From Ophioderma brevispina (taxonomy: Eukaryota > Echinodermata > Ophiuroidea > Amphilepidida > Ophiodermatidae): DNA of 64,000 nucleotides. A model generated the notes under the pieces. The model was not told where the DNA came from. It worked only from the letters and a program-made list of their open reading frames with translations, and searched no databases. Both the position numbers and the translations under genes were made by a program. Positions 11,781 through 22,063 of this stretch are shown in pieces. Where the stretch lies: contig JAMKCH010001605.1 of the NCBI GenBank assembly GCA_023653785.1, forward strand, positions 1 through 64,000, given 5' to 3'. Every line of letters begins with the position of its first letter. Position 1 is the first letter of the stretch.

Positions 11781-11932
11781 GGGAGTTTCCATAACCTGAC
11801 CCATCTGACACACTTTTTTCTGACACACTTATGAATTCGAAAACCCTCCCAGAATAAAGCACAGGTTTATTCTGTTTCTGAATTCATATGTCAGAAAAAG
11901 TGTGTCAGATGGGTCAGGTTATGGAAACTCCC
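11781..11932. mobile_element. compact hairpin MITE, probable TA target
   Basis: Outer arms are perfectly complementary for 37 nt (11781-11817 against 11896-11932), starting GGGAGTTTCCATAACCTGAC. Looser pairing continues inward through the TGACACA/GAATTC region. Both ends abut TA, which would fit a Tc1/mariner-type target, but this is not proven. No coding capacity. Confidence 0.85.
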
Positions 11933-12648
11933 TACAAAAAGGCCAACAGTTCTGATGATGTAAAAATGTAAACTTTTTTGTAGAGTGGAGGAGAAAGAGG
12001 CTACAGATCACAAAATGCATGCCCCAATAATAAATTTTGTCAAATATATCGGTGACAAAAACAGTCAAAAATCAGACAGGTACAAACCCATAATCTCTCC
12101 TATCTGGATCTGCAGCAACAGTCTCAACAAAAATCCTTCGCAAATGACTTTCCACACCAAAACATCCAAAATTTGTTTAAAATCTAAAAAGGCTACCGAC
12201 ATGAAACACTGCAAACAATGAGTGCCAAACCCCATACTGATTCTAATGCAAAAAGTACAAATATTAAGGAATGTACCACAACAATGTATATACACTGATT
12301 GAAGTTCAACACCTCCCTGCAATTATTGTATTCGTTACTAATCCAGGGACCCTGGTCACCAGGGGGGCCATTGGTTTCTTTGACTTTCATGCCATGATAC
12401 AGCTACTGTATGTTTGTGAATTATGTTCTCAGGCGATTTTTCTTCCTAGAGGAACTGGGTCACAAGCTAAGTATAAAATACAATTTATCGTAAATAACAA
12501 AGACTGGCAAAACATGACTTTAACAGTCAATGTTTTCAGTGGATATTACACCAAAGAGAAAAAAAATTATTTTCATGGGTGTATCCAGGATCTTTCACCC
12601 CCTGGGTGCAGGAACCTGGACATGATCCCAGTCCATTTAGTAGGGGGT
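11933..12648. other. AT-rich interval, no gene seen
   Basis: No coding signal. A GGGTGTATCCAGGATC string near 12577 resembles a MITE terminus and may belong with the palindrome that follows. Confidence 0.45.
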
Positions 12649-12758
12649 CCAGGGGGGTTGCTCAAGGCCCCGGGTGAGGTCCAGGGGGCTCGAGGCCCCA
12701 GACATGTCTGGGGCCTCGAGCCCCCTGGACCTCGCCCAGGGCCTTGGCAGGGTCCATA
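12649..12758. repeat. GC-rich near-perfect palindrome
   Basis: The core at 12666-12743 is a 78-nt inverted repeat with 39-nt arms centred on ACATGT (12702-12707). I count two mismatched positions, and both would give G-U pairs in RNA. Weaker symmetry extends to about 12649 and 12758. It contains CTCGAG in both arms and is far richer in G+C than its surroundings. It may be the core of a foldback MITE. Confidence 0.85.
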
Positions 12759-13356
12759 GGGTGAATCAAAAAAAAATATTCATTTTCAAATTTTAAATTT
12801 GACACTATTTTGACCCCTTCTGGGGCAATCTGAAGTCTATATTACAGCTACCAAATTACAGGCGGTGGTGGCCAAGCCTCATTCATTATAGCAACTCACC
12901 AAAAATGCCAAAAGAAATTACAGCAATACTGAGTGCAAACCACAAACCAATTTGCGTGCTTTGATGTGGGTCGGTCATGGGTGTTCCAATGACCCACATA
13001 TGACCTCATCCTCGTTCGTTATTCATACAAAAAAATTCTGAAATAACCCTTTCAGTGGAGTTGATTCTTCAACTCCAACGGTTTTGGAATAAGAAAATAT
13101 TCCTTGACAACATATAAAAAATTCAGAATTTTTCGTCAAGATTTCGCTTTTACGTGTTAAACCAATGGCGACATCTGAAATTTGGATTTCTCGGCCGCCC
13201 TCCCCTGCCAAACTCTTAAATTTGAGTATAATAAAGTGTACTTTAACCCTGATATGCCCATGATTTTTTTTTAAATTCAGATGGTGTGTGCAAAATAATC
13301 ATGTAAAATACTTTCATGAATTCTAAACTTATAATTACACCAGATGGTGTATTAAG
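12759..13356. other. AT-rich interval, no gene seen
   Basis: There is a small inverted pair, GATGTGGGTCGGTCATGG (12963-12980) against AATGACCCACATATGACC, and no coding signal. Confidence 0.5.
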
Positions 13357-13396
13357 TTAATCCCACAATGCACCAGTTTGGGGAAATTTCACATTA
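13357..13396 (-). repeat. dispersed repeat D, split copy (first part)
   Basis: On the minus strand this carries TGCATTGTGGGA and the adjoining CCCAAACTGG segment found in the D copies at 32702, 36590 and 46401. It continues after the MITE at 13753-13788 (GTGATC, CACAAAATTCCTATTCTTAACAC), in the order expected from the uninterrupted copy at 46401-46475. Confidence 0.75.
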
Positions 13397-13752
13397 TTAA
13401 AGTGACAGGAGGAGATTTGTTTGAGGATACAAATTTCTCTTGATCAGTTGTAGACCACCTACCGAGAACGTTTCGAAGGTTTATTGGACAAACAAGCAGG
13501 AAATAAAACCGCAAACCTTGTTTTGACCTTGCCTGCTATCCTAATCGTCCCTAAAAGAAACAATGCTTCGAATTTCTGTCGTGCACGACAGAAATGACTA
13601 AATCATCATCTTCTTACATAAAGACGGTGTATTCGGCTTATTCACTTCAGGTGTGATCTAATACATTGGTAAGTATTCCAAATATGCAAAAAACTTGGGT
13701 TCGAAAAAAATTGAGGGCGCTTCTCTCTGGAAATGTCCTCATGTCTCTTTAA
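13397..13752 (+). mobile_element. TTAA-bounded MITE family F1, copy a
   Basis: It begins TTAA-AGTGACAGGAGGAGATTT and ends with a complement-like AAATGTCCTCATGTCTCT-TTAA. TTAA lies at 13397-13400 and 13749-13752. Three further copies share the body: 16639-16979, 47860-48222 and 58505-58872 (minus). A central palindrome, TTTCTGTCGTGCACGACAGA, lies near 13575. It is inserted within repeat D. TTAA duplication is the hallmark of piggyBac-type transposition; no transposase is present. Confidence 0.85.
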
Positions 13753-14156
13753 GGCCATGTGATCCCACAAAATTCCTATTCTTAACACATAAAACCCTGA
13801 CTTTTACACATATTTTAGCCCATAAAGCATTAGTATCTATAATTTTCCCATGATCATGAAATGTCTTGTGGTTCTTAAACTTCTTGAGCACTTTTTATTC
13901 GTAAGTACTGACATATGTTTTGTACAGTGCAATTTTGGCACATTGCAATGCAATATGGGATTGGTTCAAAACACCCTCTGTAATTACACTGTTATCAAAG
14001 TGGGCCATCTAATAGAAACACCCCTCAGGGTCTTAACATGGTAAAATCTTGCTCTTAACCTCAAATAATAACTGTGGTATACTCTAACCTTAGAACTGAC
14101 TTACTCTAAAATCTCAATGCTCATATCCTATCCCTATAACCTTACTCTTGTTCTTA
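13753..14156. other. end of split repeat D, then AT-rich spacer
   Basis: Positions 13753-13788 complete the split D copy. The rest has no gene or repeat partner that I can see. A TTA flank of the next element occupies 14154-14156. Confidence 0.6.
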
Positions 14157-14477
14157 AGGTCTGTTCATACTTCCACTGCACTGCATTGCTGTGCAGTAAA
14201 TTTACTGCAATGTTCCGTCACTTCCGCTGCACTCCCTAATCGATTTACTGCAGGTTAACCCAGATCACGGGTTGCAGTACATTGCAGTAAACTTGTGAAG
14301 GATTTCAGGGAAAATGTCATACTGCACCACTGACTGCACCCCACTGCATCTTGCTGCATCACCAGTTAAAATAATTTTAACTTTGTTGCAGTACTGCATT
14401 GCGTTGCAATACTGCAGATGATTGCAGTAACAATTTTGGTAGGCTGCACTGCAATGCAGTGAAGTGTGAACGGACCT
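14157..14477. mobile_element. MITE A, TIRs with reiterated ACTGCA motif
   Basis: Ends AGGTCTGTTCATACTTCCAC (from 14157) and its inverted counterpart GAAGTGTGAACGGACCT (to 14477) are flanked by TTA on both sides (14154-14156, 14478-14480). That fits a 3-bp target as in PIF/Harbinger elements. The interior repeats ACTGCA, TGCAGT and ATTGCAGT many times on both strands. The TIR resembles that of the larger element at 23502-24638. No coding capacity. Confidence 0.75.
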
Positions 14478-14540
14478 TTAGTCTTTTCCAACTACCTTAC
14501 CCTTACTGCCTCTCTCGCCTATGACATACCTTAAAATAAT

Positions 14541-14702
14541 AACACATTTTGAAGAGTGCCCCAAATTTCAAAATTTGAGATTTTTGCACAGTTGTGTTGG
14601 TAATTGTCTAGTCAAATATACCTGTGAATGGTAATGCTCAAAAATGCATATTTGTCATAAAAGAAGTGATTTTGTAATTAGAATTGAGATCCCCGATTGT
14701 AA
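14541..14702 (+). repeat. dispersed repeat R2, copy 1
   Basis: This aligns with 42790-42945 in the same orientation. Shared blocks are ACATTTTTGAAGAGT-CCCC (with a one-base difference), TTGCACAGTTGTGTT, TATACCTGT-AATGGTAATG and TGCATATTTGTCATAAA. No termini are defined. Confidence 0.75.
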
Positions 14703-15471
14703 TTGAATGGCAGAGCTGGAAAAGCTAATTTCTGTCCATCCATTGTGAAAATAGTGCCACCTCAAGAAAATACTATAACTTGACTTGCCTGAACCAACGG
14801 ACTAACTAATGGATGACCGTAGACACATGTACATGGTGCTATTTCCTATCATATTGGAAGGACCTTCCAGCAGCCACTGAATTATTATTATATAATTATC
14901 CTAATTACAAAATTCCTTCTTTTGTGATATATAGACATGTTCATGCTTTACTATTCACAGGTATAATTTATTAGCCAGTTTCAATGCAACTCTGCATAAA
15001 TCTCATAATTTTTTTGAAAATTGGGGGCACTTTTGTTGCTTTAAATGATATGCACAAAATCAAGCAAATTAGTCCAGGTGGCTGATCATTTTCACTGCAC
15101 TGTTTAGTTGCCCATCATATTTTCTACTAAAATTACCCAGTAGATATGCTAATAAGACTTTGTAGGTCAAATAAGGTGCAACTCACAGTGACTAATTTGC
15201 CAAAATGATTCTGATATAGCTAGTTCACTTTGACAAAATGCTTCACTTCACTTTTGGGTTAATATGCTTTGCCTGCTCAATTAATATTTAATTATGCAAT
15301 ACATTGGAGGTGACTGACGACCTAATAATGAAAAGCATTTTAAGATTAGATTTAACAGCAAATCCGAATTGCTCTGCAAAAAGTTATTTTAACCGAGATG
15401 TATGGATGCCAAAGAGAGACAACATGATGATTATGATGACTGAATTCCTGGTCCTATAATTACAATATCAA
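14703..15471. other. AT-rich interval, no gene seen
   Basis: I see only short open frames and no repeat partner inside the window. Confidence 0.5.
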
Positions 15472-15548
15472 AAATTTATGAGGAGAAATTTAAATTTATG
15501 AGGAGAATTTGAAATTATAATGAGAAATTCAAATTTACAATAAGAAAT
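15472..15548 (+). repeat. short tandem repeat, about 22-26 bp unit
   Basis: Four imperfect units resemble AATTTATGAGGAGAAATTTA. The first two are closest and the last two have drifted. Confidence 0.7.
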
Positions 15549-15860
15549 TGAACACTTGGAAACATCCATTCCACCATTTTACATATTTTAGGAAATAAAA
15601 CATTTTTGGCTTGAAATCTTAGATCTTTCTTTTTTAATTTTTATATCAAACTGCTTTAGAATGTCAATTCTACTACCAATAATGTCCATAATTCAAAATG
15701 TATTCATAAACATTTAGTATGAGACAGCAGTGGAGACAGTATGATGCTGCTACTAGTTTAAGCCCACTTTTCCTTAACCTTCATGGTCAAAGATATCTAT
15801 GGCCCTGATATTCCATTGTCACTACTTGTTGTAGGCAAACTTTATCATTAAAATTGTACT

Positions 15861-16001
15861 GATCAGTTACAGTTCATTGGATGGACTCAAAATTTTGAAA
15901 AAAATAAAAAATGCAAGATAAATTATTAATTAGATCCGTTACAGTTCATGGATGGCTCAAAATTTTGAAAAAATAAAAAAATGCAAGATAAATTATTAAT
16001 T
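15861..16001 (+). repeat. 72-bp tandem duplication
   Basis: Two adjacent units share GTTACAGTTCAT, CTCAAAATTTTGAAAA and ATGCAAGATAAATTATTAAT, offset by 72 bp, with a few indels. Confidence 0.85.
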
Positions 16002-16319
16002 TGGAATAACTTGGTTTTACAGATTTCGCTTCAGTTATAGAACCTACCGGTCACAGTGATTTCATGTTACCAGTATTCCATAATTTGCTCTGTTAAAGCG
16101 GGGATTCCTGCTCAGACTGAACACTGGTAGAACAATCAAGCAAATTAACTACTTTTATTTTAAAGAAATGGTTGTCTTTGTACACAAATAATCTTCTAAT
16201 GCACTCTACAATAAACATCAATCTTATAAATTCCTCTTTGTTCTTAAAAGGTACACTACATGCTCCAGTACTGATTTCATGAGAAAGAATATCACTCATA
16301 CATGTCTTACCATAGCTAA

Positions 16320-16600
16320 ATTAGGTGCATTTCATGATTTCAGCACCTGTTTTATTCATTGATCATGCTTATCTTGAGAAAAAGCCTATTCCCAAAATTG
16401 AGCTGATCCCGATCTTGCGGATGGGTTATGTGCATTTGCTCGTTTCCCACGGCCCATTTACAGATGGCGGGGAACCGAATTTTGCACGGAAGATTGGGCA
16501 CATGGGGATTACTAAGGCTAATGTTCAAAGATATAAAAAATCTAAACATCTTTAGGTAAGTGGGGGGAACGAGGCTGTGGATCCCGAAGTGCCACTTTAA
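16320..16600 (+). mobile_element. TTAA-type MITE family F2, copy 1
   Basis: Left end TTAGGTGCATTTCATGATTT and right end ATCCCGAAGTGCCACTTTAA are imperfect inverted repeats (AGGTGCATTTCGTGATTCCA type). A second copy spans 52936-53214 and a partial flipped copy starts near 34255. The right end retains TTAA (16597-16600) while the left is mutated. A copy of family F1 begins 39 bp downstream. Open frames crossing it have no domain and are not called. Confidence 0.75.
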
Positions 16601-16638
16601 TGCCATTGCGACATTTCATATGAATCAATTTTATCAAT

Positions 16639-16979
16639 TTAAAGTGACGAGATTTTTTGAGGGTATGAATTTCTCTCAAATTGCACTGGATCGCTGGTAG
16701 ACCACTAATGGAATGTTTCGAGGGTTTATTGGACAACAAAGTGACAAAAGAAAAAGCAAACCTCCTGTTTGAACTTGCCTGCTATCGTCTCGTACTATAG
16801 AAAATCATGTTTGATTTTCTGTTGGCACAAAACAAAATACTAAATCATCATCACATTACCTAAAGACGCGTATTGGCTTATTACTTCCGGTGTGACTACT
16901 ACATTGGTAAGCATTCAATATGTAAAGCCCGGGTTAAAAAACTGGGGGCTTCGTATGGAAATGTCCTCATGTCTCTTAA
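16639..16979 (+). mobile_element. TTAA-bounded MITE family F1, copy b
   Basis: TTAA lies at 16639-16642 and 16976-16979. The body matches copy a in order: GGGTTTATTGGACA, CTTGCCTGCTATCGT, ACTAAATCATCATC, CATTGGTAAGCATTC and ATGTCCTCATGTCTCTTAA. It is more diverged than copies a and c, and its central palindrome is altered. Confidence 0.8.
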
Positions 16980-17489
16980 TGTTACAAAGGGGGATAAGAC
17001 TGCTCTTCAAGTTCTGATTCTCAAAGATCTCTAATAAAATGTTGCCATGTACTCATCATAATGAATCCAATTACAAGAAACCATAGAATTATGAATTACT
17101 GAAAACCTGACAAGACAAACTGGATTGTGTTGATCATAAAACATGTAATATTGCATAATTTAAACACATAAACCAACTCCGTCTACTGTGTGAAACATCT
17201 GTTATTCTACAATGGAGTATTATTATGTATATGTTGCTTTGGAATAACCACACATTGGAGTACCCATACGTGTTCTCTCATGCATGTCAGAGACAGGCCG
17301 TATGTGCTAAACATGCCCACACCTGCAACATAATTCATGATGTTATGAGACTTGCCAATTGTTACGATCAAAATAGAGTATAATTCAGTTCAATTATTTG
17401 CACTGCTGTGGCAACAGTAACAATAACATTAACAGTAGTAATAATTCAAGCAAAATCATGTTCCAACATCTTGGTCTATACTTTCATTT
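16980..17489. other. AT-rich interval, no gene seen
   Basis: I see no coding, RNA or repeat signal I can support. Confidence 0.5.
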
Positions 17490-17916
17490 TTAAAGGTGCA
17501 TTCTAAATTTGTGAAAGTTTTTGTTTTAATTTTTTTGGGGGGGGGGTTGTTATGTTGTTTTATTTCATTTTTATTTTATCTGTTCTGTTGTTTGCTTGTA
17601 TTTTAAATGTATTTGTTATTTTTAACATTTGAAAAGCTCTAGTATTCAGCATAATTGATATGTTGCACCAAATCGCATACGCATACTTATCGTCCCAATT
17701 GGTGGAGAAATTTGCTAAACGGTACCTCAAAATAATTCCCCATGATGCCATGAGAATTAATTTTGTAATCGTGAACAAAAAACAAGACACAATCAGGTTA
17801 GGTTGTCAAATTTAACCCACCTAAAAAAAGAAATGCTATTTGATCAAAACTGTCCCTTTAAAAACATGAAGTACATTTTTTTTACTTTCAATCAACAATC
17901 ATTGTTGCACCTTTAA
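17490..17916. mobile_element. TTAA-bounded element F3
   Basis: TTAA-AGGTGCA at 17490-17500 faces TGCACCT-TTAA at 17907-17916. The TIR core is only 7 bp, with weak similarity beyond. It includes a G run at about 17538-17547 and no coding potential. The ends resemble those of family F2 (AGGTGCATTT), so the two may be related. Confidence 0.55.
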
Positions 17917-18197
17917 GAAAGTTGAGGTCCATATGATGAAAGGAAGACATATGGCCTGCAGCCTATTGCCCTATAATTAATATATGAATTAAAATTGGGT
18001 ACCATGGCAAACTGGCAATTCTTCACAATGATATTTCTGTATTTCCCTGCTCTGATGGTTATCATGTCGCATTTTTCAAATCTACTTCAAATTGCACTCT
18101 ATGGCTTGGTGATACATATGTTCCACCCAAAACCAAGTTGGTTTGTCTTATGAACGGTGTACACCATGGAGAATTGAGGGCCCCCTCCCAAATTTTA

Positions 18198-18486
18198 TGG
18201 CTGGTATTCTGAAGAGACTTAACTTAGGCCTGGGTTTAAAAACCAGGGTTAAAGTCTTACATGAGTGGGAACTTTTTTTTCTTTCAAAATACTCTGTGAA
18301 ATTTAAATGTAATGGGTGAGAAAATTCCCATGGATGGGGCTGAAACTGCCCATCCATGAGGAATTTTCTCCACCCATTTACAGGCACAATTTTAGAGTAT
18401 ATGTTGGAAGTAAAAGGTCCACTCAAGTAGTATAGCCCTTGCTTAACCTGGGTTCAAAGTTAGACTCCCTTTCAGAATACCAGCCA
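18198..18486. mobile_element. MITE family H, copy 1 (8-bp TSD)
   Basis: Left end TGGCTGGTATTCTGAAGAG and right end CTTTCAGAATACCAGCCA are inverted repeats that continue inward through AACCTGGGTT-type sequence. The flanks AAATTTTA (18190-18197) and AATTTTTA (18487-18494) look like an 8-bp target duplication with one change, as for hAT. An inner inverted pair, CCCATGGATGGG / CCCATCCATGAGG, lies near 18330-18360. A second copy at 46861-47441 is split by a SINE. Confidence 0.8.
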
Positions 18487-18798
18487 AATTTTTAACGAGA
18501 GCATTAAGGATGCTGTGGCTTACCTCAGTGTATGGTGTTGAGTTGTGCGATGAGGTGAACCCACTTATCTGTACAGCGCAGAAAATGGCATGCTAAGGGA
18601 TAATTCCCATATCCTAACTTCCCTTAACTGCTTTTTTCCAACTTTTCAAAATCACGGAGCGGACACCCTTCTTGTTTTTAGGGATAATTGCGCCTAGATT
18701 TAACAAGAAAACTAATTCTAAATTGCTAACCTCCTTTTTGCAGTGATTGTCAGGTATGTAGCCTTTTTCCCGAGAAGGATGTTAGGGATATTTAGTAG

Positions 18799-18932
18799 TT
18801 ATCCCGTTTGTTCATGCAATAACGACAAATCTCAATGTTTTGGTGCCATAGCCACACGAGGCCGCAGGCCGAGTGTGTTATGGCACCAAAACATTGATAG
18901 TTTTCGTATTGCAATAAACAAACAGGGATAAC
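18799..18932. repeat. 134-bp foldback
   Basis: The arms are about 60 nt, imperfect. TTATCCCGTTTGTT, GCAATAACGA and CAATGTTTTGGTGCCATA on the left pair with the mirrored blocks on the right. The loop region reads GAGGCCGCAGGCCGAG. This is probably a MITE; I see no clear target duplication. Confidence 0.8.
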
Positions 18933-20994
18933 GAATTTATCATTCAGTAGAACATGAATTTACTAACATATTATATAAAACAAACTGAGCCTCATTTTAA
19001 TTTCACATATTTAAATTCTTGTATGCCTAGCCTATGCTCAACTTTTTACCCTGCCTTTCTACTTAGTGCTTATGAGGCGAGAGCCCGCGAATACGCTTAC
19101 AGTTGCACGCACCGTATCGCATGGCGCTTACACAGATACTGGATTATGCTTCCGGCCGTCTCTCTTGATGTAAACTGTGCGCGCGCGCTGACTGATAAAG
19201 CGCTGTGTGATCCGAGATATATTACTCAGGAGATCCGAGTAATACGAAATATCTCAAAGGCTATCAACCAATGAATTACAGTATTCATGTCTACCTGAAT
19301 GATACAGGCCTATAGAGGCCAGTGCAACTTTTTTATTGTGTAAAAAGGCACAAACAAAAATACAGTTTTGTTTTTTTTTTTTTTTTTTTTTTTTAAATAA
19401 AGTTTACTTTTTATTTTAAATTAAAAAAAAATTGAAAAAGGGTTTCTCTTCCCCCAGAAATGGTCAAATTGGCTAAATGGCAGTTCAAGACATTTGCAAT
19501 TATACTTAGATTGTCCAATTATTAGTTTTATAAAAACAAAAATATTGATTTTGGATCACTTAGATATAAAATTTAAAAAGTTCAATTTTTCTTTTTTTAT
19601 TTATAATTACGTTTTAAATAAAAAAAAACCGGGTAAATAAAAAAAAAATATGTAAAATGGGGCGCCAATTAAATGCCCGTGTGGCCTACTACTGGCACAA
19701 ACTTGAATCCCTGCTGACGGGCCACTACTCCGCAACCACTGGTTCCACCACCCATCACCCAACCCATTGGATCCCTGTATCCCATCAATTACCTGACTAC
19801 CCCACCCATCAACCACAACTCCACCACACCATGGAATACTGACTTTGTCCTGGTCACACTGATTTCAGTACTCTATCAACCAGGGGCAGCTAAACGCTAC
19901 AGCTAACTATTATGATTAAAAAAACCTAAATTTTGCCACCATTTATGCTTAAGGTTTATACAGGGGTTCAAAACGTAAATTTAGATGACGTGAGGATTAG
20001 TAAGGGCTTGTGTATGGCCCAGGTGCCAGGGAGATTAATAACAAATTTATTTACGGTATGCCTACTGCTGTTTTCCAACTTTTACAACTTTGAAGTAAAA
20101 TGAATTTCTTCCATTTGACATCTTTCCTTTCCCCAATTTTTCAAATTTGTAAAGCAAACTACATCCCTTTTGACCTTATATATGGTCGAATGGTCAAGTA
20201 TTAACCTGATCTATATGACTAAACTGGCTTTATTAGGCATTCCCAAGAGGTTCTATATAGATGAGAGGCAAAACGTTACGTAATCTTTAGAAATTCACCA
20301 TCTCGCATGTGTTTGCCGCCCACAAAGAAAACCTAGAGTAACCCACAATAGAAAGCAATGGCTTGCCATCGCTTCTCCACATACGTTGGTGCCGCTTTTG
20401 CAAACCTAATCGGTAGTGAATACAAATTAAATGTATGTGTTAGAGGTGGCCAGGTGTAATTATAGTGTACCAGGATCATTGTGCTCAGATACTCCTTTTT
20501 CCTCATAATGCAATGCGCGCTTGGGTGAAAAGCTTATTCATTGGGCGGTTTATTTAAATCAGACGACTGATTTGTCATTTCATATCGTTGAGTGGCCATG
20601 GGTAGGACAAAAGTTAACCACCAATAGCACCCCACCTCCAACAACTGATATTTTGGTGGCTGATTGTTTGTATCGAATTGACATATGTTGTGTATACAAG
20701 CACCCAAACTGATAATTATTCGGTGCCAATCATTCAAAATGGCAGCGCCCAGCCGGGCGACTGGTTTTGGAATTCGTTTCACCCCCCTTGGGCATTCCCC
20801 CTTCCTGTCCTACCAAATCAACCATTTAAATTTAGAAAACTTCCCACCGGTCAACCACAGATTCATGAAAAGTATTTTCACTGAGCCTGTCAAAACAAAG
20901 TACTTATACAATTTTGTAATTAGTACCAGGAACTCCTGCAACTTTTGGTCTTTGGTTTTTTTTTTTCAATTTTGGGTTTTCGGCATTATCTTTC
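18933..20994. other. AT-rich interval with a 24-T tract; no gene called
   Basis: A pure T run lies at 19371-19394. A CpG-containing stretch at 19075-19250 includes GCGCGCGCGC and a small ATTACTC...GAGTAAT hairpin. Positions 19660-19835 are CCA/ACC-rich on the plus strand. A few frames of up to 124 codons have no domain or splice-site support. Confidence 0.5.
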
Positions 20995-21262
20995 TTAATA
21001 AATCTGTACCTGAATTTCAGGCACAAAAATGGACTTCCAAAACTAGTTTTCAGAAATAGCTTTGATCTCGCCTCAATTTCCAGCTACTTTTTGAGGAGTT
21101 TTTTGAAGAAAATTTGGTAGAATATGGCTTTGGACTGAAAAGTAGGATCTCGGAAATGAAGTGGGGGTCACTACTGGAACTGAAAAAGAGCCTGAAATTA
21201 GGCTTATAGGGCACATAACAATACTTCCTCCCCAATTTGAGAGCCCCCTCCCGCACCTGTAC
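20995..21262 (-). repeat. dispersed repeat R1, copy 2
   Basis: This is the minus-strand partner of 745-1060, with the same order of conserved blocks. Frames that cross it on either strand are therefore repeat-derived. Confidence 0.6.
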
Positions 21263-21345
21263 ATTTATTGTTTTGCTTTCATAACCCCATTTTGAAACAT
21301 TTGTAATTTTTATGTCACCTTTTTTACCATTAAACATTTATTTCC

Positions 21346-21400
21346 AATTCACACACCCACCACACGCACACACAAACACACACACAAATCACACATACAT
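21346..21400. repeat. (CA)n-rich microsatellite
   Basis: Imperfect CA/CACACA units are interrupted by A and T. Confidence 0.8.
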
Positions 21401-21676
21401 TGTACACAACAGTTCATAAAATGATTTTTTTTACTTTTTTTAAAAAATAATCATTTTAGTTGTCCATACCAAGAAAACTTTCTAATTTAAGAGTTACATA
21501 ACTCCATGTGTGACCAAATCATATGTTATTGCACTACCTCTTACCTATACCTAGGGTAAAATTACTATGGTGTTGCTATATGAATGAACTGCAAAGTGAC
21601 AGGGTATTACCCTGCAAGGCCACTATGCCAAAACATAAACATCCAGGCCAAAAGCCCATGTGTGTATATCACTTAC

Positions 21677-22002
21677 CTTGACAGTTACTGACCTGGATGT
21701 CCAAAAAATGGTTTCCCCCCTGTTCCTTGGTAGATACCCTACAACACTGCCTGCAAAGAGTTCCTCCAGACAGCTACAGTGAATCCAAGAGTATTGACTG
21801 AATTGATTTTTTGTCTTACAAACAAGAAATATGTTAACAAAAAGTGTTACAAGTGTAACATTTCTGTGTGCGTTCTTGAATAGGAATGCCCCTGTTTCCT
21901 TGTTTGTTAATGTATTCCCAAGTGGGTGTTGAGTGTTTTGGGCCCTATGGACCTTTTCCCTGACTGCCTCGCATATCCTGCACTGTTTTGGTGGTTTCCA
22001 TA
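21677..22002 (-). CDS. candidate internal exon of an unrecognised gene
   Basis: I do not recognise the protein. On the minus strand a 146-codon frame (21623-22063) stays open, unusually long for this stop-rich DNA and not explained by a repeat. At its 3' side the frame meets a perfect donor, AAG|GTAAGT, at 21677; a usable but weak acceptor (TACACAG) precedes 22002. The peptide begins with a WKPPKQCRICEAVREK-like stretch and carries a hydrophobic run (NVTLVTLFVNIFLVC). It then has a short cysteine-containing segment (SWIHCSCLEELF) and ends in GETIFWTSRSVTVK. An alternative acceptor (CACTGTAG) would give a roughly 100-bp exon and allow another open frame, so the reading frame is not certain. 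No neighbouring exon was found. Confidence 0.3.
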
Positions 22003-22063
22003 CTGTGTAGTAATTGGAAATAAAGTTTGATGAACATATTGATCTGTCCCCCCTCACTCTCAT

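Noticed and set aside
12271..12759. 162-codon plus-strand frame
   Set aside because: It starts in AT-rich DNA and runs through the GC-rich palindrome. The proline/glycine-rich end is palindrome translation and there is no splice support.
18524..18568. 45-bp minus-strand exon-like segment (ISGFTSSHNSTPYTE) between AG and GTAAGC
   Set aside because: Good splice signals but too short; such matches are expected by chance and no neighbouring exon was found.
19075..19275. Candidate CpG promoter
   Set aside because: It is short, with no motif cluster or frame. Noted only as composition.
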